Below, one piece after another: positions 25,371-37,389 of a stretch of 64,000 nucleotides of DNA. Both the position numbers and the translations under genes were made by a program. The stretch comes from Coriaria nepalensis (taxonomy: Eukaryota > Streptophyta > Magnoliopsida > Cucurbitales > Coriariaceae), in the NCBI GenBank assembly GCA_027186245.1, contig CP114483.1, positions 31,750,642-31,814,641 on the forward strand. The letters are read 5' to 3'. The notes under the pieces are model-generated. The model was not told the DNA's origin and did no database searches. It was given only the letters and a program-made list of their open reading frames with translations. How positions within the stretch are numbered: the stretch's first letter is position 1; each line of letters opens with the position of its first letter.

Positions 25371-25499
25371 TTAAGACGATCACTGAGCACGACCAAGTAC
25401 GTCAACGAAAGCACAAAATATAAGGTGTTTATTCGAATCAACACTTAAAACTCCTCAAAATTGAAGAATTAAGGGAGAGATAAGAGAGAATTATAGAGG

Positions 25500-25625
25500 G
25501 ATGAACTTTTCTTCATTATTCATTGATCTCTTCGTAAATGGGTTACATATGTTTATACACATTAGCTAAATTGTGACAAGTGAAATATGCTAATTACTTC
25601 TTCAACAAATTCAGTTTATTCACAC
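25500..25625 (-). repeat. LTR-like direct repeat, right copy, first part
   Basis: The segment AATATGCTAATTACTTCTTC at about 25587 matches the left copy at 23696. It breaks off at GTTTATTCACAC, where an Ale-type Copia remnant begins. The matching continuation is found after that remnant, from about 28128. This shows that the LTR was interrupted. Confidence 0.5.
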
Positions 25626-27994
25626 AGCCCCAATTTTGCGAAAATAGTTTAAACCTAATTTTCAAAATTCATCAAGGCTTTTCGTTCTGATAATACCTTA
25701 GAATATACTCAACATGAATTCCAAACCATCCTCAAGTATTATGGCACTGTTTCTCACTTGTCGTGTCCAGTGACCTCATAACACAATGGTCAAGCAGAAC
25801 GCAAACTTAGACATAGTTTAGACACTATTCATGCTTTACTTCTTTCTACATCCCTTCCTACCCCATTTTGGGATGAAGCTACTCTCACGGCTGTCTACAT
25901 AATTAATAGGTTGCCTATCCCTCTCCTTGATAATTGCACTCCTCACGAGAGATTGTTTGGCTTTGTCCCCTCATATCATCATCTTCATATTTTTGGTTCT
26001 GCATGTTTTGTTTTACTCTAATCTCATGAGCGCACCAAACTTGAGTCTCGCTCTCGGTTGTGTTGTTTTATTGGATATGGAATAGAACAAAAAGCCTACC
26101 GGTGTTTTGATTTTGTGCTCGTCGTCTTCGTATCTCCCGTCATGTAGTTTTTGGGAGCATCAACTATTCCATAAAGTAAGCAAATTCAACATGTCACCTT
26201 CCCTCCTTTTACTACACTTCTTGAGATTCATCTTTCTCCAACTTCTACTAGCAATGTCTTGCCATAGTCTACCTCGCTCGAACAATAATCATTTGATGCT
26301 CCCGACACTGCTCCTCCTGCGTCCCTAGGTTCTGTTCCATCAAAGGATCTGATTTGCACTCCATTACCTAACCTTCGCTGATCCACTCGAGTAAGATCCC
26401 TCTCATCTCATTTATAGGATTTTCATTGCTTTCATGCCTTAGTTACCTTGCATAAACCTCACTCCTTTCGTGAAGCCTCCACTCAACCTATTTGGTAGGC
26501 TGCGATGAAAGAGGAACTTGATGCTTTACACAAGAACAATACATGGGATTTGGTTGACTTGCCTTCTGGAAAGTTTGTGGTTGGGTGTAAGTGGATTTAC
26601 AAGATCAAGACTTGTTTCGATGAAAATATTGACAGGTACAAGGCTCGACTTATGGCTAGAGGTTTTACTCAAGAGTACGATGTGGATTATGAGGAGACTT
26701 TTGCTGATGTTGCTCGCCTTTCCTCTGTGCATGTTCTATTGGCTATGGCACCCTCTTGACATTAGTCACTTTGTCAAATAGATGTGAAGAATGCCTTTCT
26801 TAATGGTGATTGAAGTGAAGAAGTCTATATGCAGTCACCCCCTAGATTATCTCATCCTACAAACAAGGTTTGTCATATCTGTCGATCTTTATATGGACTT
26901 AAGCAGGCTCCTCGAGCATGGTTTGCTAAGTTTAGTGCTACTATCTCTAGCCTTGGCTACTCTCTCAGTTCATATGATTCAGCCTTGTTTATTCGCCGCA
27001 TAGACTTAGTACCATACTTCTTCTACTATATGTTGATGACATTATCATCATTGGAGATGATATCACTAGTATTCATGAACTTAAACAACTCTTCAATCAG
27101 CACTTTGAGAAGAAAGATCTTGGTTCTCTCAGCTATTTTATTGGTCTTGAGACCTCTTCTTCTTCTTATAGTTATTACTTGACACAGGCTAAGTATATTT
27201 TTGATCTACTTCCCTGAGCCAATCTCATAGACAACAAGATAGCTGATACTCCGATTGAGCTTAATACTCATCTCACTCCTGATAATGGCGAGCCTCTTCA
27301 TGATTTTACCTTATATCGGCATTTAGTTGGTAGTCTTGTCTATCTCACTATCACTCGATCTGATATCTCGTATGATGTTCATCAGGTGAGTCATTTTATG
27401 GCTGCTCCTCGCTCCACTTATTTCTCTGTTGTCCAACGCATTCTCCGCTACCCGAAGGGAACATTATTCCATGGGCTTTACCTCTCCTCTCAATCTTCTC
27501 TTCCGTTGCATTCTTATATTGATGCAAATTAGAAGGGTGATCCGACAAATCGTCGCTCTACCATTGGTTATTGTTTTTTACTTGGCACTTCACTCATCTC
27601 TTGGTGAAGTAAGAAAAAAACGATGGTTGCCTGTTCTAGCATCGAGGCAAAATATCATGCTCTTGCTGACACTACCTTAGAACTTCCTTGGTTTCGATGG
27701 TTGTTACAGGATATAAGTGTCTCTATATCCTTTGCTACTCTTATATACTGTGACAACAAAAGTGTTATTCAGATTACTCATAATGATGTTTTCATGAACA
27801 GACCAAACATATTGAGATTGATTTTTATTTTGTTCGTCATCATCATCTTCAAGGCTCACTACAGCTTCATTCTATCACGTCCTGAGATCAGCTCGCAGAC
27901 TTCTTCACAAAGTCACATCCTTCAGGGCGTTTTCGTGATCTTGTACCCAAACTCAAGTTAGTCTTTCATACTCCACCTTTAATTTGAGGAGGGT
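25626..27994 (+). pseudogene. Ale/Retrofit-type Copia remnant (IN-RT-RNase H)
   Basis: A plus-strand Copia polyprotein begins abruptly inside integrase (IKAFRSDNTLEYTQHEFQTI near 25670; FWDEATLTAVYIINRLPIP near 25868). Reverse transcriptase starts at about 26505 (KEELDALHKNNTWDLVDLPS; VGCKWIYKIKT), continues through SLYGLKQAPRAWFAKFSATI at about 26886, and RNase H follows to about 27960 (SIEAKYHALADTTLE near 27635). The frame is interrupted several times. Gag, protease and the start of integrase are missing. A purine-rich tract at 27983-27994 (TTTGAGGAGGGT) leads into the short LTR. The wording of the motifs suggests the Ale lineage. Confidence 0.85.
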
Positions 27995-28127
27995 TGTTAG
28001 TTTATATTTGTAGTGTGTCCTACATCGATCATATACAAATTTTACATTAGTTATATTTATAACCTATATATATAGGTATCCTCTGTACATCATTTGTATG
28101 ATTCAATATACAATATTATGTTTAACA
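27995..28127 (+). repeat. 3' LTR of the Ale-type Copia, 133 bp
   Basis: It begins TGTTAGTTTATATTTG right after the polypurine tract and ends ATGTTTAACA. It therefore has TGTTA...TAACA inverted ends. It contains a TATATATA stretch near 28068. The length suits the short LTRs of this lineage. The next bases (AGTTTATTCACAC) repeat the sequence at the left boundary of the remnant. Confidence 0.75.
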
Positions 28128-28290
28128 AGTTTATTCACACTCATCCCTAAGTTAGCTTCAAGTTGGACCTTTCATGGCCTAATCTAACATAATCTCTCAT
28201 CTAGCCTAATTCCTATGAAACTCTTTTCGACTTGTTGTTCTTCAATTGCATTGATTTGTCGTTTTTGTTATTTGGCTCATATACTAGGTT
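28128..28290 (-). repeat. LTR-like direct repeat, right copy, second part
   Basis: The CGACTTGTTGTTCTTCAATT block near 28228 and the TTATTTGGCT block near 28269 match 23770-23820 in the same order. It is the continuation of the LTR interrupted at 25625. Confidence 0.5.
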
Positions 28291-28302
28291 GTATTCTATT
28301 TT

Positions 28303-30935
28303 TAGTGGTATTGAATGATTTCTTAACCAGCTTTTTATTATAATTTTTCACCTTTTAAATTTAATTGTTTAAATTCTAGTTTTTTTTTTTCTCTTTCTTT
28401 TTTTTTTATTTACATATTAAATTAATTTCAAACCTCTCTAAGTCTTGTGTCATATTTTTTAGTGTGCATGTTATCTTTTAGTTTAGTCGGGTTTTGAATT
28501 TTTTTTTTTTTATTTCAGGCCAGTTTAGAATCTTGTATTATTTGTATTTATAACAAGCAAATAAGAAATAATCCTATATGAGAATGACACTTAATTGCTA
28601 CTTTACCTGATAACGATATTATTTTATACATGAATTCAATTTGTACGATTTATATCATATCAATTTTAGGATTGCTTTTGGGGATGAAACCTAAGTCACC
28701 CGAGTGATAAGCAAGAATATGTGCCACTATAAAACAATAACTCTACATTTGAATAATCAATTTTATAGTGAGGACAATTTAAAGATTAAGTATGGGGGAA
28801 AGCATTTGATTTCAATTTGTTTTATTTATTATTTTCTCTTGTGTTAAGAAAAACTAAAAATTAAGGAAAAAAATTTGTATTTTTTTGTAGCTTTGTATAG
28901 GATTTTTTAGTTTACTTTTTCCTTTTTCTTTTGAGTCTTAAGATATTTTCCCACAACTATGATGAGTCTTAACTTTAATATTATACTATGCAGAGAGTTT
29001 AAATATTGTCTTAGATCTTAATGCTATTCTTTAGTTAATATATTTTTATGATAACTATACTCAAATCCTTGTGCAAAATAGTCTTGTTATTCGACCTAAG
29101 AATTTACATATTAGGATTAGTGAAATGTTTATATTTACTTACTTTGAATATTATTGGAGTCTAACAAACATAGTTAAATGCTAGAACTTTATTGAAAGAT
29201 TGTCGAAGTGAATGACTGATCGAATACCACTTGAAAAATAACAAAGACTTTAGGGCTTACCACCATCAATATCAAATTAGATAGTGCCCCTTATCGAAGT
29301 TATATCTTCATGTTCTACATATAAAATGAGGTGAACACTTAATAGACTTATTTCTAGCATGAGGAATATTTAGAAAAAAAATGGGAGATTGTTATTTTTA
29401 TTTTTAGAAATTGGAAAAAATGAAAATTAAGGGAAAAAAAATAAGAAGATGAATTTTCTCTCTAAAAAAAATAAGGAAAGAAAGAAAGACAAAAAGACAA
29501 AAAGAAAATAAAAATAATTTCTTAAATTTTAGTAGTATTTTAGGATATTATAAGATTAGTGAAGATGAAGCAAATAGCCTAACACAAGGATATTTGCCCC
29601 ATATTTTTAATTAGTTACTTTGAGTTTTAAGAAGTTTTCTTTGAAAAGTTTAAATCTCTTACAGTGTTACTTCATAAGTCTTTAAAGCCTTTGTTATATC
29701 ACTCCCTTCATTTCTTTTAGCCACTACCCCTATCCCTATTTTGGGTGGTGCCTCTGGTTATGGGAGATTTGTTCCAACTGGAGTGTTTATAGTTCTTCCT
29801 AAAAGAATTTGATTGATATTCTTTGTAAGGTATTGAGTTCTTACTTGTTCAAATTATGCATAATTTTAATCATCGTTGATATTGGATATGTCACCCACAC
29901 ACAAATGAGTATAATTATTAAAGAGATATTAACTTTTGAATGATTATGGATCTAATTTAGCATTTGTTTGATTTCAAATTGAAGATACCTGGTGGAAAAA
30001 GAAAGTAGAGCGGGAATCGAAGGATTTTCCACTATATGAGGAAAAAATTTGAAAAATAATTGGTGGACCAAATTTAGATAAATATTAAATAAAATGTGAT
30101 AAGTTGGCAATTATCTATATCATTTACTTAATTGATTAGTCAATAAGTGATGGTGAAGATGATTGACAACTCATCTAACTTCATCTAAGGTTTGCCTAAA
30201 CTTGGTTCACCTATCATCATCGAAAAAATGAGAGGAAGAAGCTTTGCTTCATTTGAGCAATAATCGTTGTAGCTAACCCGACTCCTTTTTTTCTTCTTTT
30301 GCTATATTTTTCTGTAATGAATTCAATATTTGATATTTTAGCTAATTAATTTACAATTTTTTTATCTTAATTTTTAATATATTTATGTGCACAACTATAT
30401 AAATATAATAATCTTTAATATAAATTTAGAGTTTTGATTCATTTTGTTAAAATTTTCTAAACAAAAGTAGCATAATATTTTTACTGATTATGAGGATATT
30501 TATGTTCAGTTATGTGTAGGATATAAATCAATATAAATAAATCGAGCTTGTGTGTTTGTTTCTTGATTTAACATATTTTTCTTGATTAAGTGCTTTCGTT
30601 AAATAAAATTTAGAGAGATTATTCTAGTTATTCAATTGAAAGAGATTAAGTAAATAAATTATTTTACTTAACAAAAAAGTAAGAAAAGATTGAGATAATC
30701 AAGCTTATGATTATTTTTGGGTTATTATTTTCAAAGAGAGTAAAAGATATTTTGATTATTTTCTATATTTCATATTTAGTGATGTCAAATGATTTATTAA
30801 CCATACTTCTATAATAAAATTTTTATCCATTAAATTTAATTATTTAAATTCTAGTTTTTTTTTCTTTTTATTTATTTACATATTAAATTAATTCCAAACT
30901 CATTTAAGTTTCGTATCGTCTTCTTTAATGTGGTT
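28303..30935. repeat. AT-rich block flanked by direct repeats (possible LARD)
   Basis: The ends share a direct repeat: about 28303-28485 and about 30773-30935. Both carry a TTAAATTTAATT-TTAAATTCTAGTTTTTTTT core and an ATTTACATATTAAATTAATT block in the same order, with many small differences. Between them are about 2.3 kb without any recognisable protein domain. A purine-rich ATGGGGGAAAGC occurs at 28793. This fits an old LTR element without coding capacity, but the TG/CA ends are not clear. The right repeat is cut by the LTR of the next Copia. Confidence 0.4.
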
Positions 30936-31104
30936 GTTATTATACGAAACTGTAATATTGTGACAAATAGCTTAATTATATTGATGAGTAAACTTTCTTT
31001 ATATAGTAATTATATTTGTGCAAGCCTAATGAGAAAGGAAAATACAAAAAATATTCACATAATTAAATCAAATAAACAAATAGAGAAAATCAAGGAGAAG
31101 ATAT
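30936..31104 (-). repeat. Probable 3' LTR of the minus-strand Ale-type Copia
   Basis: It is about 170 bp between TGTTATTATACGAAAC at 30936 and the C-rich AGCCCCCGC at 31104-31112, which is the complement of a G-rich polypurine tract (GCGGGGGCT). It directly follows the RNase H end of the next element on the minus strand. The right border has mutated and is approximate. Confidence 0.5.
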
Positions 31105-32790
31105 TTCTGTTATAGCCCCCGCAAAATGGACATGCCATCGGCAACGTAGATTTTGTCACGCAAGAGCTGAAAACGTGAACGATTAAGTGGTTTGGTAAGA
31201 AGATTGGCTAGTTGATCAACTGTGCAGATGTGGGAAACAGTAAGCAAAACCTTTGCGACGAGGTCCCAGACAAAGTGAATGTCAATGGAGACGTGTTTCA
31301 TGCGTGAGTGCAATACCAAGTTGAGAGAGAGGTGTGTAGCACTAATGTTGTCACAAAAGAGATTTTGGATCCACCAAACCTCATATGCAGCGCAAGCAAG
31401 AGCGCGGTATTCAGCCTTAGTGGACGAGTAAGCAATAGCCCGTTGTTTACGAGAGCTCTACACAATAGGATTTGAACCAAGAAAAATAATAAATGCCGAA
31501 GTGGAGGAGCGATCAGTAGGATTACCAGCCCAATCAGCATCGAAATAGGCAATGATCGTAAAATTAGTGGAGCAATAGAGAAGGAGACCATGACCGAGAG
31601 TACCCTTGAGGTAACTAAGAAGACGCTTAATAGCAGCCCAATGCGTAAACGTAGGTGTAGCCATAAACTAAGCCAAGCGAATAACTGGAAAGGAGATGTC
31701 TGGATAGGTGAGAGTGAGATATTTGAGGGCACTAATAGCCTGACGATAGATTGTTGCATCAGCGAGGTCAGACGAGTCAATCGTAGAGAGAGAAACCGAA
31801 GGAGCCATAGGGGTATAAAGTGGACGAGCACCATTTATATCGTGACGAGTTAACACATCCAACATATATTTCTATTGAGTGAGAAATAAGCCTTTGTGAT
31901 AAGAAAGAACCTTAATCCCGAGGAAGTAGGAAAGTGGGCCAAGATCTTTAACTGAGAATCGGAAGGAGAGTTGGCCAATGATCTTCGAGATAAGCATTAA
32001 GTCATTGCCCATGATGAGGAGATCATCAACATAGATGAGGAAGTAAAGGCATGTGGAGCTAGCATGCATGACAAAGAGAGATGTATCAGACCGAACCTAG
32101 GTGAAGCCAAAGGAAGGAAAGAAGGGCAGAGCTGAAAGCAATGCACTAAGCATAGGGAGCTTGCTTGAGACCATAGAGCGACTTGCGAAGCTTACAAACA
32201 TGTGTAGGATGAGAGGGATCAACAAACCCAACAGATTGACACATGTAAACTGATTCGGTTAACGTACCATGGAGGAAGGCATTGTTGACATCAAATTGAC
32301 AAATAGACCAACCACGCATGGTAGCGAGGGAGAGAATTGTATGGATGGTAACAGGCTTGACAACCGGACTAAAGGTTTCGGCATAATCCAAACCAAAACA
32401 TTGATGAAAACTTTTAGCAACAAGACGAGTTTTGTAACAAGCGATCGAACCATCAATATTATGCTTGATACAAAATACCCACTTACAACCAATGATGTTG
32501 CCAGCCTGAGCAACCGGGACAAGATCACAGGTGCCATGGTGTTGAAGAGCAGTTAAATCTTCAGACATAGCAAGACGCCATTTAAGATCCTTCATAGCCT
32601 GAGTAGCGCATGTAGGTTCAGAGTCAGGAGGAAGAAGATACTTAGTGGAAGCATTGGGAACTTTGGGTTTAAAGATGTTGTTCATCGACTGTGTAGTTAT
32701 GCAATGGAGCCGAGAAGGAGGAGGACGGGCAGAGGATGGTAGTGGAGCAAGAGTGGCCAAAGGAGTAGGTGGATCAATGCCACCCAAAGA
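31105..32790 (-). pseudogene. Ale/Retrofit-type Copia remnant (RT-RNase H), minus strand
   Basis: A minus-strand reverse transcriptase runs from 32793 (linker; AMSEDLTALQHHGTCDLVPV; IIGCKWVFCIK; LDYAETFSPVVKP; CKLRKSLYGLKQAPYA). It continues with YFLIYVDDLLIMGND at about 32010-32050, LGPLSYFLGIKV, and YLKGTLGHGLLLY and DADWAGNPTDRSST in RNase H at about 31510-31620. It ends with VDQLANLLTKPLNRSRFQLL near 31185. There are only a few stops and frameshifts, so it is younger than most elements in the window. Integrase and gag are missing: the element is cut at 32790, where a chromovirus begins on the opposite strand. Confidence 0.88.
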
Positions 32791-32791
32791 C

Positions 32792-35085
32792 AAGGTTGTG
32801 GTAGTTTATCTTGATGATATTGTTGTGTATAGCCACACCTTGGAGGACCATGTTGAGCATTTGAGGAAGGTCTTCCAAGCCTTGAAAAAAAATGAGCTCT
32901 ATGTTAAGAGGGATAAGTGCTTATTTGCACAAGAAGATGTGCCATAAGATCCGAGGAGGGCGGATCATGATGGATATGGCCAAGATCCGAGCCATATAAG
33001 AGTGGGAACCTTCGACAAAGGGGACGGAGTTGCGGTCTTTCTTGGGCTTCACTTACTACTATATACGGTTCATCAAGGGATATTCCAACATCACTACTCC
33101 TTTGACGGATATGCTAAAAAAGATGAGGACATAGGAGTGGGGGACCAAGTGCCAGAAGGCGTTCGATCGATTAAAGAAGGCAGTTATGGAGGAACCCGTC
33201 CTAGCCCTTCCCAACTACACCAAGTCATATGAGGTGTACCCCGATGCCTCTAACTTTTCCATTGGAGGAGTCTTGATGCATGAAGGCCATCCGATTGCAT
33301 ACGAGAGTTGTAAGTTTAATGATACCGAGAGACGGTATACGGTGTAAGAGAAAGAGATGATGACGTTCATTAATTACCTTCAGATGAGGTGACATTACTT
33401 ATTGGGGTGGTCAAATTTTGTAGTGAAGACATACAATGTTGCCATGATTTACTTTCAAACCAAAGATAAGTTGTCACCTAAGCAAGTCGGTGCCAAGATT
33501 TCTTGTGGAGTTTGACTATGTATTGGAGTATAAACCGGGGATGGCCAACCTAGTCACAGATGCTTTGAGCCATAAAGCGAAGTTGGCGGCCATAAGTTAT
33601 CTCGAATGTATGATGCTTGATAGGATCAAGGAGGGCATAGAGCAAGATCATATGGAAAAGAATCTTATGGAGTATGCTAAAGAGGGCAAGATTAGGCGAT
33701 TATGGCTCAAAGATGGTTTGTTATACACCAAGGGTGAGCAGGTGTTCGTGTCGAGATGGGGAATCTTCGGTGGGAAATTATTAAGGAATTCCATGATTCA
33801 AAATGCATCACACAATAACACTCATCGATGATAGGTATTATTGGCCACATATAGAGAACGACATAAAAGCCGTGAAGACTTGTCTAGTGTGCCAACAAGC
33901 CAAGGTCGATCTACACCAATCTGCAGGGTTGCTAGAGCCACTTCCCATTCTAGAGCATGCATGGGCGAGTGTCTCCATGGATTTCATAAGGTGTCTGCCG
34001 AGGTCGGAAGGATATGGGACGATCATTGTGGTGGTAGATCGATTCTCTAAGTATGCGGTGTTCATCCCGGCCACTCCTAATGTCACCGCTGATGAGACGT
34101 CCCGGTTATTCCTGAAGCATGTGGTGAAACTTTGAGGTGTGCCCCAAACCATTGTGAGTGACCGAGACCCACGGTTCACCGGGAGATTCTGGATGGAGTT
34201 GTTCAAGTTACTTGGTTCGGACTTGAACTTCTCCACGAGTTTTCATCCTCAAACCAAGGTCCAAACGAAGAGGGTGAATGGGTTGTTGGAGCTTTACTTG
34301 AGGCACTACGTGAGTGCCAACCAAAAGGATTGGGCCAAGTTGTTAGACATGGTATAATTCTCCTACAACTTACATAAGATTGAGTCAATAGGAAAGAGTC
34401 CATTTGAGCTTGTCGTAGGTCACCAACTGTTGACTCCGAATGCGGTAGCATTAGGCTACACAGGAAAGAGTCTCGCGGCATACAAATTTTCCAAAGTATT
34501 ACAATAGGAGACAGACATGGCTCGTGCCCACTAAAGGAAGGCATCAAAGAAGATGAAGAAGTGAGCCGATCTTAAGCGAAGGGCAGTGGAATTCCAAGAG
34601 GGAGATCATGTCATGGTGAAGCTCTTGTATCAACAATTCAAGTTGTTGAAGGCAGTACATAAGGGGCTGATCTCGCGGTATGAAGGGCCATTCAAGATCA
34701 CTCAACGAGTTGGCAAGGTCTCCTATAAGCTAGAGTTACTTTCGAAGTTGCGGATTCATCTAGTCTTTCATATGAATCTCTTAAAGCCTTATCATGAAGA
34801 CAAGGATGAACCTAGTCAAGGTGTGTCCAAGTGAGCACCAATAGTGGTGGTAACTTCCTATGACAAGGAAGTTGAAGAAATCATCGCGGATAGAATCATA
34901 AGGAAGCGAGGCATGCCGAGGTATGGAAAGGAGTCCTAGAGAATGAGGGTAGTTGGGAGCACAAGGATTTATTATGGCAGTTCAAGGACCACATTGAGTG
35001 ATCCGAGCTTGTACGGACGATGGGTGGTCGCCCGAATACGTGAGAGAGCGTGTCACGAACTACATTCCTTAATGGGAAAGGTGGA
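32792..35085 (+). pseudogene. Ty3/gypsy chromovirus remnant (RT-RNase H-IN-chromodomain)
   Basis: A plus-strand gypsy polyprotein starts in the middle of reverse transcriptase (KVVVVYLDDIVVYSHTLEDH, with the YLDD active site). RNase H lies near 33150-33480 (FDRLKKAVMEEPVLALPNYT and PDASNFSIGGVLM). Integrase shows its CLVCQQAK zinc-binding part near 33880 and the catalytic Asp segments SMDFIRCLP and IVSDRDPRFTG near 33975 and 34145. The third catalytic acid is lost: the usual QTERVN reads QTKRVN at about 34265. A C-terminal chromodomain remnant follows (EVEEIIADRIIRKRGMPRY at about 34870-34925; WQFKDH near 34976). Stops and frameshifts are frequent. The order RT-RNase H-IN-chromodomain identifies a chromovirus. 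Confidence 0.9.
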
Positions 35086-35089
35086 GAAG

Positions 35090-35430
35090 GCCTCATGGTA
35101 GAGTTTAGAAACTTCTAGACTTTTATAGGATTCTCTAGGATTTTCTACACACTTACATAATTTTCTAGAATATTGTATATTTTTCTAGTCTCTTGTAAAA
35201 TATTAGATATCTGTTTAAAATTCTTTAGAAAATAGATCGTACCAGTTAGATCGATTTGATTTTGACCATCCATTTCAAGGTACAGGTCTATATAAGGAGG
35301 AATACTCCTCATTTATAAATCATCATCAAATACTAGCATTCTAATAATACAAATAGTTCATCATTCTCTCTTAGCTTAAGTGTTCTTCTAAGTATTCAAG
35401 CAAACTTCTTAGTAATGTTTGGTTAGGCTG
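35090..35430 (+). repeat. 3' LTR (part) of the chromovirus
   Basis: Non-coding DNA follows the chromodomain, with repeated TTCTAGA-type motifs, then CTATATAAGGAGGAATACTC at about 35289, a good TATA-centred promoter, and a leader-like stretch to about 35430. The outer edges are uncertain. The upstream LTR is gone because the element is truncated at 32790. Confidence 0.55.
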
Positions 35431-36212
35431 TCTTCGTTATTTGGAAAAGTGTCAAATGTTGTACGAAGCATCTAATTCGAGATAAAACTTTACGCATGTA
35501 ATAGTATGCTTGTATTGAAGGTTTCCCTCCAAAAAAACCTTGGTCAGTTAAAGAATATCATATTTCAGTACTTCGTTTTCTTGAAATCTTGTTTTTCTTC
35601 GTAATCAGTTTGATCAAATTCTCAGCAACTGCCTCAATTCTACTTAGATTGATACAATATCGCAAAGAGAATAGAGGATTCTTAGGATTTTTTTTTCCAC
35701 AGATTCATAAAATGAAGTAGAATTTCTTTCTTTCGATCAGGATGTCATTTAGATGAGCCAATTTCCTAAGTTTTTAGCCAATTTCCTTTGTCTTTTTAGC
35801 AGCCGGTGAGTTAAATTTCATTAAATGACGTGAACTATTTCTCTTGTGGATCTTTGAATTGTTCTAAATTGTAGATTCATATATATATATATATATATAT
35901 CGACCGAATCCAACTCCCAATTTCCTTTATTTATTTTTATTTTAGCCAAATTCTTACCCCTAGTTTGCTCTATTCTAAATAGTACCTACTTCCTTTTTCG
36001 TCCGATAAATTATTATTGGAAAAATAATAAAATAAAAATTATAATTTATAGTTTAAGAGAAAAATCTTATGTGAATATTACAAATTTGGTAAATAACACT
36101 TTCGTGTGGCAGTTTCGATAATCGAGGCATTGACCATGTGACCGTTTTGTCCGCACATGACCCGCGTTGGACTTTCAACTTTTCTGCCAAATAAAGGGGG
36201 TAAAAAAAAAAG
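35431..36212. other. Intergenic region and OBERON promoter
   Basis: No gene was seen. A perfect AT dinucleotide run of about 22 bases lies at 35879-35900. The stretch 36060-36212 directly upstream of the OBERON 5'UTR is less AT-rich and is the likely core promoter. Confidence 0.45.
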
Positions 36213-36404
36213 ATGGAGAAAGAAGCAGTTACAGCCACCTTGAGAGGATTTTCCCTTTCAATTTCCTACTCGTTCCCGTCAATCGCCAGATTTTCTCCTC
36301 CGGTTAGGACTCTGTTTGATCCCTCTCTTGTTAATTCTTTCTTTTTGTTTGGTTGCCGAGAAAATCGAAGAAAATTCTCGTCTTTTATTAGCTTCTATTA
36401 TTGA
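36213..36404 (+). promoter_or_regulatory. Upstream ORF in the OBERON 5'UTR exon (63 codons)
   Basis: It begins MEKEAVTATLRGFSLSISYS and stops with TGA at 36402-36404, six bases before the splice donor of the 5'UTR intron at 36410. If transcription starts upstream of 36213, ribosomes would meet this AUG first. It could reduce translation of the main frame. The peptide has no recognisable domain, and its start context (AAAAAAAGATGG) has A at -3 and G at +4. Its use is inferred. Confidence 0.4.
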
Positions 36405-36409
36405 CCGAG

Positions 36410-37380
36410 GTAAGCAGCTCTTTTTCTTTTCTTTTTCTTATTGACTTGAAAATGAATCGTTGAGATCAGCAAGTTTAAATTGGTTAGTAGCTAAGCAGAG
36501 GAATAATCCTATGGACTTCCTGAAGTTTAATTTTTAACTTGAGTTTTTATCTGATCTACTTTTTGGCTCATTTTGTTGGATTCCTTATCGAATTCTGAGC
36601 TTTGATTATGGAAAATTCTTTTTCTATTTGTCTTGCTTGTTGGAAAGTTCAATTTCTCTTCAAACAATTCTCCACTTGAAGCTGCTGGAATTAGAACGAT
36701 GAAATGCATTTGCAATTGTTTATTAAATTTTTTAGAACTTTCAAACTGGAGTTTAGGCAAACTGGAGCCGATCCATAACCTAATTTGGTTTGGTTTTGAA
36801 GTAAATTGGGGGTTTTATTTGGATCAAAATTTGAGACAAAGTACAGTTTTGTGGACTTAAAACTAATTTTTTCACCCAGCGTGGGTTTTATTTGGATCAG
36901 CGTTTGAAACCCAAAGCTTTTATTCTCGTCTTAAACAAAACTGTACTTTTTTCTTCCGCCTAAAACACAATATAGTTGATTTCCCCATACTAAGGTGAAT
37001 ATTTAACTTATGCTACCCTTGTCTAATCTACCCAAAAGACTTTTATCTTTCATTTCTCCATTTCTGTTGGACAATTCCTTCTGAAAACTAATATATGTCT
37101 GCCCTACTTTAGTGCTTGAAGGCCAAGGACGAGTCACAAATCACAATCACAGTTTGGACCCACAAAATCTCACCAATTTACACACAAACATTCCATTTTA
37201 CACAGACTGATACTACAGTTTCAATCGCTGATCCAAACAACCCCTAAATTATAATGTTATCGCTTTCCTTTAGAGTGTGATATTTACTTTTTTGGTTATT
37301 TCCCTTTTCCAAAACAAGATCAATCATTGCTATCACTTATTTCAATCGATAATTATGAATAAACATTATTTTTGACACAG
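36410..37380 (+). other. 5'UTR intron of the OBERON gene
   Basis: The donor GAG|GTAAGC at 36410 and acceptor TTTGACACAG|G ending at 37380 bracket 971 bases with no coding content. The acceptor is nine bases upstream of the start codon. Introns in 5'UTRs of plant regulatory genes often raise expression; that role here is inferred. Confidence 0.6.
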
Positions 37381-37389
37381 GACTAATTG

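Noticed and set aside
32645..32947. 100-codon frame as a new gene
   Set aside because: It is antisense to Copia RT on its left and gypsy RT on its right. It exists only because two dead elements are joined.
37387..37389. TTG as an alternative start one codon before the OBERON Met
   Set aside because: It is an artefact of allowing non-AUG starts. The family N-terminus MGTSSGSN begins at 37390.
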